A stretch of 64,000 nucleotides of DNA from Phallus indusiatus (Eukaryota > Basidiomycota > Agaricomycetes > Phallales > Phallaceae). Of this stretch, positions 11,257 through 22,533 are shown piece after piece. How positions within the stretch are numbered: position 1 is the first letter of the stretch; each line of letters opens with the position of its first letter. The notes beneath the pieces are model-generated. The model made no database searches and was not told where the DNA came from. It saw nothing but the letters and a program-made list of their open reading frames with translations. The position numbers were made by a program, and so were the translations under genes. Where the stretch lies: positions 62,001 through 126,000 of the forward strand of contig JAQFWX010000011.1 in the NCBI GenBank assembly GCA_027605045.1. Direction: 5' to 3'.

Positions 11257-12139
11257 GGCTTTCGTGTCCAAATTCCTGTAGGATGTAGAATATAGTGAAG
11301 TAGTAAAGAAGGGGAGGGAAATAGGAAATGAAGAAAAAAAAATAGACTCAAACCCAATTTATAATACGAGTGTTTAGTGCGACCAGTATAGCAGCCCTTG
11401 TTCATCCTCTTCCCCCTTCCTTCAAACCGGTTACTACACCGGTCAAACTGGCTGGACGACAGCGCTTTTAACGTTGGAGACATCTCACAGTAAAAACACA
11501 CCGTACCCGCTTTTTGTATGTATACAGTGCTGACCCATAAATATTAGATTCTGACTCCAACCCTTATTATTGACTAACCTCTTGCCTCTGTTTCGAAGTT
11601 TTAATGATTTAGAGTCTGCAAACCCCTGGACCGGCCGAATGTGACCAACATTTCTCCTTTCGGTACAGCCATTCTCTGTCAAAGCTTGTAACTTAACACC
11701 CTAATGCTCCGACTTACTAGATTTGGTTGTTTCTCCAGTTCACCGAAAACTCTCTGGTTCAAAAGGCAGTAATTATTGTTCGAAGCGGTGGAGTAACACA
11801 TTGCGTTTACACGGCGAATGAGCCCAAATTGTCACGACGATCAGGAGCAGGTCCACGAGTGCTTATGTAACACAGTAGTTAATTAATTGATTTGTCACTC
11901 AAAGCGGTCGACGCAAACGTGCACAATGCCCAATGGATCGTCCAACGATGGCGACGTTCGCCAAGTGACAAAAGGGAGCAAAAGGGGTGGAGTAATCACT
12001 AATTATGTCATTGACTCAGTATGGCTCGCTTAAAATTCAGCGCCTCAGCTTTCTCAGCTCTCACCCCAGGACTCAGGAGCTTTGATGCCAGCAAGTTTAG
12101 CATCTCCTATAAGACCCTTTTAGCTTTGGCTATACCAGC
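11257..12139. other. Divergent intergenic region, chitinase / PLC
   Basis: The 5' flanks of the minus-strand chitinase and the plus-strand phospholipase C face each other here. Pyrimidine-rich leader sequence precedes the chitinase start. No other feature is supported. Confidence 0.4.
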
Positions 12140-14113
12140 ATGGATTCCGAGGCTATTAAAGACGATTGTACTGAAGCAGGCTCGGAAGGGGTCGAATTCA
12201 ACATCACGTCAACAGATCTGGATACCGCTCTCAATGTTGTTCCTCAGTCTGATCCTCAAAGACTGAGCAAAGAAATGCTCGACTTTCTGGATCTAAGAAA
12301 CGAGGTACATACCCGCATTTCTTGTTTATCTGGACTAATTCTAACTACATACAACAGAAACCCCGAGATGTTCTCAAAAAGCCAGTTGTCAAACCCCCCG
12401 AACCCGACGATAGCTTTCCACTATCTCACTATTTTATATCGTACGCAAGACTTTATCTGTTTTTTTAAACGCCTCGTTAATTCAGCACAGAACGTCGCAT
12501 AATACATATCTGCTATCATACCAGTTAATGGGCAAAGCCCACGCATCGGCCTATACCCATGTTCTTTCCCACCACTGTCGCTGCGTAGAAATTGACGTTT
12601 GGTACGCAGCCGCGGGACTCATTGTCACCCATGGATGGACCTGGAGCGATCATATACCATTTCGTGACGTCTGCGTAGCCATCGGAGATGCCGTCGATCC
12701 CGCTGATTGGCCCGTTTTGATCAGCCTAGAATGTCATGTGCCCTTGCAACACCAGGATGAGCTGGTTCAAGTGATGAAGGACGTATGGGGTGACAAGCTG
12801 GTGACCACACCAGTTGAAGGATTCGAAGGGAGAGAACGCGAGATCACACCTGCCCATTTACGAGGTAGAATTCTCGTCATGGCAAGTACCCTATTCTGAA
12901 CTCTGCCTTTCGTCTCGCTTACCTTCGCGTTGTTAGGTAGAATATCACTTTGATCCTAATCAAAGCTACTCCGACTCGATGAGTGCATCTGAGTGCGTCG
13001 AGCTAGGTGACGAGGAAACAAGTGACTCAAATCAGCTGCCGAATACGGGCGTAGTCAAAGCGACTTTAACAAAGATCGCACCCTCATTGGCCGCCTTGGG
13101 TATATATTGTCGCAGCATCAAGCCAGTTGACGGCTGGCTTAAACAAGGTACATAGCCAGATTAACAATTCTTCATATCCCCTAAGTAAACGATTCTGATT
13201 GATCGCCGACAAAAATAGTCATAACTGAACCGCCTCATCTCCTGTACAACCTATCGGAAATAACTTTAGGAAAACTCTTGCCGCATTTTTTGGAGCAATT
13301 AATTGATCACTCTATGAATCATATGCGAAGAGTTTATCCAAAGGGAACTCGGGTCATGTCAAGTAATCTCTCACCGCTCAAGTATTGGGCTTCAGGTGAG
13401 TATCTCAATCAAAGCCGCGGTTTACCTCGTAACACGAGTCTTCAGGAACTCATATCTCTGCCTTGAATTGGCAAAAATATGACCGAAATTTGCAGTTTAA
13501 TGAGGCAATGTTTGTCGAAACGGGGGGTTGGGTTCTCAAGCCGGATGCACTTCGTGGGATTCAGCCTTCCTCGAAACGAAATGTCAGACTAACTTGTGAA
13601 ATTTTGGGAGCCTGCAATGGTGAGTTAATTTTAGCAAACGAACGATTTTGTTCTTTTACACTCATAAACCACTTTTTCTCTCGCAGTACCAAATCCGAAG
13701 TTAAAGCAGAACATCAAGGCTTTTGTTCACGGAGAGCTTTTCTTTCCTTCAGAGCGTACCAAAACCTTCCGTTCCCAATCCAAACACCCATCTGAGAGCT
13801 CTCCGCCTGACGGAGCCACGGCCGACTTTTTCTGGAACGAGCGATTTCATTGGGAATATCTGGAACACGATTTATCATTTATAAGGTGATTGCTTCACCA
13901 GTTACCTACGCATGCTCCCGTTACCGGTTTTTAACAATAACTATTAGGTTAATTATTTATCAGGATGAATGGCTCGCAAAGGACCGTCTTGGTATATTTT
14001 GTGCCAGAGTGGATTATTTACAACCCGGATGGAGATTTGTAAGGTTGTCCGGGAAGAGAGGCAAGTTCAATGAAAGTCTTTTATTAGTCAGATTTACTCG
14101 TGTAACACTTTAA
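12140..14113 (+). CDS. PLC1: Phosphoinositide-specific phospholipase C (X-Y-C2)
   Basis: Eight exons (12140-12304, 12358-12440, 12491-12881, 12937-13147, 13219-13395, 13446-13619, 13687-13885, 13948-14113) join to 521 residues. The X box starts with LSHYFISTSHNTYL (about residues 75-90) and continues CVEIDVW, VTHGWT and LISLECH. The His pair and the calcium ligands Asn, Glu, Asp and Glu of the family are all present. The usual WDG after EIDVW is replaced by WYA. The Y box has YPKGTRVMSSNLSP and ALNWQKYDRNLQFNEAMF, then GGWVLKPDALR. A C2 domain ends the protein. It should cleave PIP2 to IP3 and diacylglycerol at the plasma membrane. The N-terminal region, about 75 residues, has no PH or EF-hand domain. 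The intron 12882-12936 appears to use a GC donor (ATG|GCAAGT). Confidence 0.92.
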
Positions 14114-14996
14114 TCATTTATTTGGACTGTCGTATATGTAGTAGCAGTAGTAGAGGTATACCCTAATTCGCTAATTGTAACATTCATGTAATATCCCTTT
14201 GCCATTCGAAGATTCAGCCAACAAATAATGTGGCGATGTGACTTGCACTGATGCATACAAACGTATTGAGTACTCGATTGATTACGAATAATCGGTTCAC
14301 GCACCATTTCATTGATGATGTCAACGCTGTGTTGATTTACCTAAAGCTTTGTTTAACTGCTTTTGTTGAGATTGACTTTTTGATACGAGAACACGAGGCA
14401 CGCTCGGATAAGCCTGCTTTCAACCTTGCAGAAATCAGCCCAGCGATCGATGTTTTATCGATTGTTTGTCTTTTTTTAACCTAGTAGGGTCTAGTCAAGA
14501 TCTTGTGCTTCATGACAAACATATCAAATTCTCTGCAAATGGGAATAGAAGTATAGTACCCTATAGTACCGCGGTATAGAAATTCGTGGGACCTTTGCAG
14601 ATGGAGAATGCTCGGCTTGACAGACTGAGATACTCTCATGCCACCCAGGAACCAAATCCGCAGAAAGAAAAAATTGTAGGGTCCACGCCGTTCGCCATGA
14701 ACGGATGACCAAAGACGGATGTGTCCACATAATTAATTCGGGCATTCATGTCCAAAGGGTCCAAACACGGTAATTCTGATCGCAGTTCACCAGCGAGAGA
14801 ACCTGACTGATATGTCTGTGATAAGAAACTCCCTCGTTAATCAGCACTGAACAATGAAGTTTTGAAATAGGACACGGGAACACGATGGTAAAACGAGTGT
14901 CATTTGTCACGCGCGTGACATGGGGCAAATACTGTTCTTTTCATCGATCGCTTTGTGCTACCTAAACATTGTCGTCAAGAATGGATAAAAGGTTAA
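14114..14996. other. Convergent intergenic region
   Basis: The 3' flanks of the phospholipase C gene and the zinc-finger-like gene meet here. I see no gene, repeat or RNA. Confidence 0.4.
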
Positions 14997-17121
14997 CTAC
15001 TTGGGACATTCGCCAGGGTAATAGTACAGGAACATGTCATGGTAACTATACCAGTCCGTCGCCTTTGGTATCAGAGGGAGTAAGCGGTTCAGCTCCTCTT
15101 CAGACTCTTCTTTCTTATGGCTTTTAGCAAGATGATCTCTAATAGCGTCGTCTCGGATAACCAAGGAGGTTTCTTTATCGCACATCGAGCACTTCATATG
15201 CTTGATCTCACGCCGTGCGTAGGCGAACTGAGCCTCCGTTTTCACCAGATGCTCGGGAGCTTGCGACAACGCTTCAGCATCGAATATATGCATATCTTTG
15301 ACTATCTGGACGATGTGCATTGAAACAATGTGCTCCAGACAACGATCGTCCCGTCCTAGCTTTGGTTGCTTTCGCGGCATTTTGTATTTTTTATCTTCTC
15401 TCTCGCACAGTATGCACTTCTTTCTGCCAGGAATAAGCTTGTTGATCCATTCACGACACCGGACGTTTGCACGGCCATAGGGTAGTTTCCTACCCCCTTT
15501 CGGACCAGGATTGGGAGGAGGCCGGATGATAGTTAGTCGCGACGTCCGGGCGCGTTTGTTCGGTGTAGACGAGGGCGAGGGCGAAAGAGAAGAATGTTTT
15601 CTTTTTGAAGTGAGGTGTGTGGTAGCAGGAACAGAACTTCGGGAAGGTATCATGGGTGGTGGAATACTGTCAACGGGGGTATTCAATGATAGAGAGGATG
15701 GAGAGGATGATGAGGAGCTGGGTATTGAACTGTGAGAGAGTGCGGGTGCTACGACAGTTTCGGGTATGGCGTAAGGGATCTCCGGGGCATGTGAGGGAAC
15801 AAAGGGTGTGCTTATGGATGGTGCATATTGGTCACTTCGCATAAAGAGCTCATGCTGAGTAGGGCAAAAGGCGAATTGAACAGCAGTTGAAACATCCGGG
15901 GAGCAAATCTGACAGGCGAAAGACGACCGATAATCACACGAATGAGTTCCCCGCAATTGAATGTCGGGCGACTGCTCATGACTGATGAATGGGGAAGTCT
16001 CATCGGCCGAGGATGTTGGATGTGATTGGTTGGATAGATTGTAAGAAGAAAGGGTATAAGAAATGTCTGGAGCGAAAGAATATGACGCGTAGGGAATATC
16101 AGCCGAGGTCGTTGTGGCCGCAATTTTGGTATGAGAGTTTGGGTCCAAAGCCTCCGATATTCCTGATATCTGGTAGGGGTAGGCGGCTGGGTCAAAATCT
16201 CGCGTTGCGTACGATTCAGAAGTGGACATGAAGTCCGGCTCCTCGACGACTTCCCTCACCTCGACTTGAGAAACGTCGCAATTCCACGTTTCTGCGTCAC
16301 TGTGATTTAAGGGTAAAATGGTCTGGGAGTTGGTAGAACATCTTGTAAACCGATAGTGTTAATAATAATAACTTTTTTTTAAATTCGAGAAAGAAGTCTT
16401 ACGTCTGCAACCCCCAGTCTGTATGGTACATGGTCTGATTTTGGTAGTCAGCTTGAGACGTATCACAATTCCCCGTCTCAGTGTCATCCCTAATAGATAG
16501 CTTCAGATGTCATATGGAGGATGGAAAAGATGGAACCAAATCACAAGTTCAGAGGTATTGAATAGGCAGCTTCATCCCAGTAAGCCACTGTGCGGCTTTC
16601 GCATGGGCCCGCGCTGGACAAAATTATTTCAGGGCGCGATCCCTTTGAGAAAACAATTTGAACCTACGCTGTGTGATCTGAGCCGTGGGACTCGACTCCG
16701 GGTAAGGTGAGTTGACCGCGACTCATCGATAAGGTACCACTGAGGTTCAAATACAATGAGGCCATACCAAACTATTAATATTGAAGAGAACTATGGCTTA
16801 CTTGAAATTTACCACCTGGTCGGGTGGGTTTGAATTTGGCGAGAGTCCAAGCTCTTCGAGGAAGGTCTGGAAGGAGTTATATGGTTCGGGGGAAACGATC
16901 ATATGGTTGCTTGTAGATGTAAAAGCGATGGGGGGTAAAATATGGGTGAGAGGTGCCTCAAGATTAGCGCGAGTGTGGGGGAGCTTTTTATGTGTACGAG
17001 GAGCGTGAGTATTGAATGCAGGGTTAATGCCACTTACTTGGTTTAAGAGGTGAGGTTTTCCGCCTCGTGTTTCCGTCGCGACTATATCGACCAGGAAAAG
17101 AGGAAATTTGTTCGTGTCCAA
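14997..17121 (-). CDS. Ser/Pro-rich protein with two C2H2-like fingers
   Basis: Exons 17038-17121, 16802-16983, 16403-16489 and 14997-16341 join in phase to 565 residues as far as the frame can be followed. No ATG lies in the first exon, so a short upstream exon is likely. An ATG CGG GGA AGC followed by GTAAGT near 17281-17295 is a candidate. The first two thirds are disordered, rich in Ser, Pro and Thr, with a basic patch SKRKHSS and NKRARTSRL that could be nuclear import signals. The C-terminal 165 residues hold two finger-like units: CILCEREDKKYKM to CLEHIVSMH, and CSMCDKETSLVIRDD to HLAKSH. This suggests a nucleic-acid-binding regulator. I do not recognise the exact family. Two similar short motifs (TGNCDTSQ and TWNCDVSQ) fall in successive exons, hinting at exon duplication. 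Confidence 0.65.
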
Positions 17122-18237
17122 TAAGGACTGATGATATTAAATTCAACGATGCCCGAAGCCCGAGGAACGTTGGAGTCGATACTAAGGTGAACGAGGAAAA
17201 CCTAGCTTCGTGCTACTTCGACGTGTAGTGTAAAACCCACAGTTATGCGAGTCAAACTGTTATTCTTTGCCTCTTACTTACGCTTCCCCGCATTATGTTT
17301 AAAGCTAATGTCTCGCACACCAATTGCCTCGAAAAATACTCCGGGCAAGGGTCAACTGGCACTCCAAACGCTCAAATAAATTAGCGGGGACGATTGATGT
17401 TGATAATCAAATCTCGAACGCGTTGTTACAGGCTGGAACGACCTTTACCTCTAAAAGGAAAGTACCCCAGCGCAAGCCCGGGCAGTGACAGCAAAAAATA
17501 CTGTGTTGCCATTCAAACATGGCTTGTTGCTCCCGGGCGCAAGAAGTACGGACACGCTACGTCATATCGCAGATCTGTAGGATCTTATTTCCCAGGTTGT
17601 TGAAAAGATCCTCCTTTGGCGTATTCTTAGGAATATTACTTAAAAGGAAAAGTACTCTCAAAAAAACTAAACCAGCTTTTTGGGTTTATGTATGAATTAT
17701 TCATAAGGCTTCGATACGGCTTGTAATCGGTTTATAATACAGATTAAAGCTCAGGTTATTGGCTGCTTCAATTTCTGCGAAATGCTTTTCAACAACAAAC
17801 TTACGTATTGTATCAACACGTTATTTAATCAGACCTACACAATACCACGGGAGGGAGACTGGCGTCGAATTAGTGCTTCAAGTTGGTAACGGGATGGTCT
17901 ATTTTTTGCATCCAAGCAAGTATGTGTACAGTTAGGCAATGGAAATCGAGAAGATCCATAAAATTAAAGTGACGTTTTTACGACATCAAGAATGCTTCTA
18001 GGGCTGGTTTCACCATGGGCGGCATGTATGCATTCTTTAACCCTTGTTTTAGCAAAAGCCATGAGACGGCGACTAACAAGAATGTCAAGGGCGTGCCCAC
18101 ATGTAGATTTGTACATAGTACCCACATGCCGAAAATAAAATTCAGAAGTACATTCATATATCATATTTGCTAATCAGAAAAGGCAGTCCGTTCCCCAAAT
18201 GTAAACAGTTATGTATCTTAGGAGAAAACCAATGATA
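17122..18237. other. Intergenic, possible small relic
   Basis: It contains the unresolved 5' end of the finger-protein gene (about 17122-17295). A minus-strand frame at 17964-18164 (ends SPRSILDVVKTSL) lies just beyond the terpene synthase 3' end. It has no recognisable domain or partner exon and may be a relic. Confidence 0.3.
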
Positions 18238-19602
18238 TCAAACATCTCCCTTGCAATCATTGAGAATCAGAGGTTTGAATGGAGCTTTGGAACTTGGAAG
18301 GAGCTGGAACCGATGCGTATTTTGTATTTCCCGACCGGATGTGCCGAAATATCGTTCGGACTACGATAAACAAACCCAGATAAGATGACGATACATATCA
18401 TTCGTGGAAACACGTACCTCGAAGGACCAGCAATAATGGCCTCGAACCCAAGCAGTCAAACGTTCACAGTAAGCCTCAACGTCCACACGAGCTTGTTCCG
18501 GTAAACTAAGTGTGACTGTTGAGATATTGCGCCATTCATCTAGGAATTGATGTTTAAGGTACTCGTGGTGGTTCACAGCCCAGTCGATGGCACTCTGAAC
18601 ATCTGTGTTGAATTCGCGCGTGGCGACCGTAATTAAGTTATGAGGATCACCGTCAGCTTGTCTATGAAAAACGTTTAAGTTCAAGCTGTGAGTCAGCAAT
18701 ACTGTCTTTATGACCGAGACTCACTCTTTGTTATATGAGAACAAGTCATTTCCGACAAGTATCATATCAGCAGACAAATCTGTCAGTTTCTCAATGACAG
18801 GATGTCTCATAATATGTTCTGGAATATCCAGATCCATCTCGGTCGGTAGGTATGAAGGTTTTACTCCAACAGTTTTTCGACGAAGTTCGAAATAACCTTC
18901 AATCGTGCGACAAGGATAGCCTGTTAACGCCCTGTCCTTGGCTTCTTCGACTACGCCTTCGAGGTATGTTTGTAAACTATCAATAAAGCGACGTTGCACT
19001 ATGGGTGTTACTCCATTATGCAATGCATTTACCCAAAATCTGTCAATGGTACAAGTAAAAAGAGTAAAATTGATTGAATAACATTTTTATTGAGACTGTT
19101 CAACGTACTGACGAGCTATCTCGCCCCCAATCCATTCGCCTGTTGGCCTCGGAAGGTGTGGATTACGGATTGCGTCCAAGACAGCGTCTACTCGAGTTTG
19201 CACCACTTCAGGGGCTTCCTTGTCTGTATGTTCGTCAATTAAAAATACAAGGTTCATCAGACCGCAGCCAATACGACAGCCCTCTGCAGCAGTGAGAAAT
19301 AATTCAATAGGAAATAATTGACCAAAACCTTTGTCAAGATATGGATACGTCAATGAGGCTAGAAGACCTTTCGGGACCGTCAAAGTCAACTCACGGTGAG
19401 AGAAAATAATACAAAACTTCAACCTACTGAAATTACATCTATTGAACTTTTCTTGAGCGACTTCATCAAAAGCACCAAAGGACTCGATCCACGCCGAAGA
19501 TTCAGCCTTGCAGGTGGCATAATGGGGATTGATCTTTCGAGGCCAAGGCCAAGAAGCCAAAATGTTTGGAATGTGAATCCAACGTGATGATTGGGAAGAC
19601 AT
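18238..19602 (-). CDS. Class I sesquiterpene synthase
   Basis: Five exons (19428-19602, 19109-19367, 18725-19039, 18418-18661, 18238-18360) join to 371 residues, the usual size for basidiomycete sesquiterpene cyclases. The metal-binding Asp-rich motif is LIDEHTD (about residues 101-107), the NSE motif is GNDLFSYNKE (about 240-249), and the C-terminal SERYFG carries the Arg-Tyr pair that contacts pyrophosphate. CWSFE precedes it across an intron. The protein should ionise and cyclise farnesyl diphosphate in the cytosol. The product cannot be predicted. The first Asp-rich position set is D-E-x-x-D in place of DDxxD, a known variant in this family. No P450, oxidoreductase or transporter lies next to it, so a classical cluster is not visible in this window. 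Confidence 0.92.
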
Positions 19603-20674
19603 TATCTGCTCAACCTCTATCGCACAACTGCGGTAGTCTTTTCTATACTAGAGGTGTGTTAAGGCGCGGGTGTTAAATTAATTGAAACCGATTCGACTAA
19701 AAATGGAATATATATGTCCAGTAACACGGAATGAAGTACGGAAAAGATAGGGACAATGATGGTCTCTGGGGAGTCAAGAGATGAGCATATACGGAGGTAA
19801 ACAGACAAAGACTTACAGTAAATTGAGACAGAGACTTGAAAAAACTTAGATTGGGAAAATCCAATGTACACTTGGACGCTGCGATTACAACTATACTTAC
19901 ACACACAGTCTTTATATACAATGAGATGAATGGACATCGATTCCCAAAAATAGCAAAGAAGGCCAAGGAAAACTTCCACACTGGCAATTATATAGCGCCG
20001 TTGTACTATTCTTCTCAGAGGAAGCTGTCGCAATGTGACATTAGCGTTTTGGCAATAGCCTTGAATACACCATATTAATATAGGTATTGAGATATTGACA
20101 GGCGAAACAGAGGCTGTGTAAGGCATGAGCGTAACACATCGTGATCCGTCGGGGCATGTAAAATTCCGATTGAAATTACATGGCACCAAACTGAATCATT
20201 TTCTCCCCTATTTTCATCATAACATTTTATCTGCCATCAACGCTCATATCTACGGGAGTACAGCAGAAAAAGCCGGCTGAAGATTCAGTCTTAATTATGT
20301 TTATTCAGGTTAGGTTCATATAGCCAGTATGCTTACTGGAAGATCATGTGCCATAAAGAGACTGGCGGGAGCACTGCCAGTGTGAGCGGCAATGAAAGGA
20401 CTCACAGACAATTGCGTGCGGTGAATGTTGTACACACAAGAAATTTCAATGATTTAATGAGGAAAAACACCACGCGTGTTAAACTTCATTCCCTGAAAAC
20501 CGGCTTGAAACAGTCGGGAGTTGTAACGGATGATGCGACAATGGAAAAAAGGACCTACAAATAATTATTTTAGTGAGTGGTATTATTTCAGATGAGGTGC
20601 AAGAGTGGTTCTAAAGATGAAAAATCACTGTTTTATGTAACTCCTAATATCATTGATTGCGCTCCCGGCTACTA
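19603..20674. other. Intergenic, nothing recognised
   Basis: It begins with the promoter side of the terpene synthase. Short frames on either strand have no support. No element boundaries are seen before the inverted repeat at 20675. Confidence 0.4.
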
Positions 20675-20781
20675 GATCAGTAATCTGGGTGAGGTTATCC
20701 AGCCTTCTAGCCGTTCCCAGTGCTTCTGGAAACTCTGAGAACGGCTAGGAAGGCTGGATAACCTCACCCAGATTACTGATC
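20675..20781. repeat. Long near-perfect inverted repeat (hairpin)
   Basis: The left arm 20675-20720 (starting gatcagtaatctgggtgagg) and right arm 20735-20781 are reverse complements with one single-base bulge and one mismatch that would be a G-U pair in RNA. The loop is 14 nt. Short similar sequences, gctcccggctact before and gcgcccggctatt after, flank the arms in direct orientation. It could be a foldback/MITE-like element or a hairpin-RNA source. No coding potential is seen. Confidence 0.9.
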
Positions 20782-22282
20782 GGCGCCCGGCTATTATGTC
20801 GGACTAGGGGTGAAATTCTAAAGGCAGTCTAGTAATTTTGGCCCAACTAAAATCACTTTGATAAAAGGCATGCAGCACCATATTTGACATATGATACGGA
20901 TACGGAGTACTACTCGACCGCACGGTGGGTCATAGAGGCATGCATATGATTGTGATGGGAAGTTGAAAGTGTTGTGCTCTCACATGATCGGCGTTCATCA
21001 GGAACCAGGTGTTGTCTCCTAATCATCATCTCCGGTCTGGATATTCATCGATCATCACTCTTTGAAATCGAGAGGAATATCTTGGTGTTGATTTTGATGA
21101 AATCCTTTATCCCATAACTTTTGGTGAAGCTGATAATTAGCCATTGTCGCTCGAGTATCAATGACCTATGTCTCTAAGGTAAAATAACAAGAACATATCT
21201 TCGGCACAATTACCGTGACTAGATGCTCTCCGCTTTGAATCTGCCTCCTCAGCTCGTGCAAAATTAGACGAGCAATACTCATCTCTTATTCCGCTCAGTT
21301 CACAGGGTTACAGGGCCATCGACTGTTCCTGCCTCCAAGTCCTGCGTCAAAGGTGCCAGTCCGGAAAAAGATTGGGTATCTTGGGTTATATTATGTTGCA
21401 AGTGCGAGAGTGGGTATTGTAAATTATTGTGGATAGTGTATCAAAATAGAATTCGAAACTTTGAGAGGTCTGCGACGTTCTTTTGCGCATCAATGAACGG
21501 TTTTGCTAAAGGTATCGCAAGTATACACATGATCAAAAAGTGTGACTCGGAAAAAGACCATACCTTTTAGTATCTCACTAAATGGTGTCCGCCAATCTGT
21601 CAAAAGTTCCCGTTGTCTTGATAACTTGGCTACAACACTAACTCGTGAGAGCGACAGTTTGTCATTTCGATCTCTCCTTGCAGACCCATCTTCTTTTACT
21701 GCCAATACCACTACGCAGGCTCAATTCACGCTCCATCCTGAAAAAGTCCCTGTTGTGTATAAATTGTATAAATCTCCGAACTCTCAACCCGTTTCGAGAG
21801 TCATATTACGTCGCAAAACCTGTAAAATCTGGCTGGAGAAAGTCAGGTGATAACGACACGCTGCGGACCCCACTAACCGTACGCATAATTCAAGTACTAG
21901 TGGATGGAGGATGTCTGACGCAGTCATTACACTCCCAAAGGCAACCAAGTTATTTTGCGTAGTTTTTTTGATCTCTTGACAGGTTCCCCAGATATCATCA
22001 TGCCACCTTGCCTCTGCAAGGAATCCGCGAAAGTTTCGCAATATCTCAGCGCTGCGCCGCCGCCTTGTTAAGGGACACCTCCCTTTAAAGCTGACTGTTC
22101 TTCTGTAAGGTGGCTAATGGCCGACTATCGACTTCGCGGTACGCGAATGAACGATTCGGTTCGAATAATCAAGCGTAGCAAGAAGAGAGTCCTGAGCTGA
22201 GTGATCCCTGAATCTAATCAACGAGATTTGAAAAAGGGTAGTCAATCTTGACTCTTGACACGACAGATCTTTGTGAATTCTG
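20782..22282. other. Gene-poor DNA with one possible relic
   Basis: A plus-strand frame at 21542-21850 starts GTG and encodes about 100 residues rich in Ser and Thr, followed by a GTGATA donor-like site. It has no recognised motif and no partner exon. The rest shows no gene. Confidence 0.3.
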
Positions 22283-22375
22283 TTTTTATGCTATTACTTG
22301 AAACTTTGATATTTTCAGCAGATGACCAAACACCTTTTACAACTACAAGAGCAGGGTAGTTTAATCAACCCACCA
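22283..22375. repeat. Decayed copy of the RVB1 3'-end region
   Basis: The stretch around 22283-22375 (with actttgatattttc, then caccttttacaact and tagtttaatcaac) resembles 25870-25990, which covers the 3' flank and last codons of RVB1. The match is interrupted by indels. It reads as an old dispersed duplicate without coding value. Confidence 0.5.
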
Positions 22376-22415
22376 AGTCTGAAAAATCGCCCGGGCCTGG
22401 TCCGGCGAGGCCAAT

Positions 22416-22533
22416 CTGACGGGTGCTGAAGGTTGCTGATGGTCACTGACGGAGGGCTGAAAGAGGCTGAGGGAGGTGAGGAAGACTGAAGGATACTGAT
22501 GGGTGCTGACAGGAGCTGAAAAATTGGGACTGA
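22416..22533. repeat. CTGA-motif cluster 1
   Basis: About eleven CTGA tetramers, mostly as CTGAnGG or CTGATGG, occur within roughly 118 bp on the plus strand, all in one orientation. The spacing is irregular, about 8-12 bp. It is a degenerate short-period repeat, not coding. Confidence 0.7.

Noticed and set aside
12876..12936. Alternative GT donor (GTCATG) for PLC intron 3
   Set aside because: It keeps frame but shortens the conserved end of the X box (ILVMVEYH becomes ILVEYH) and is a poorer donor than GCAAGT. It remains possible.
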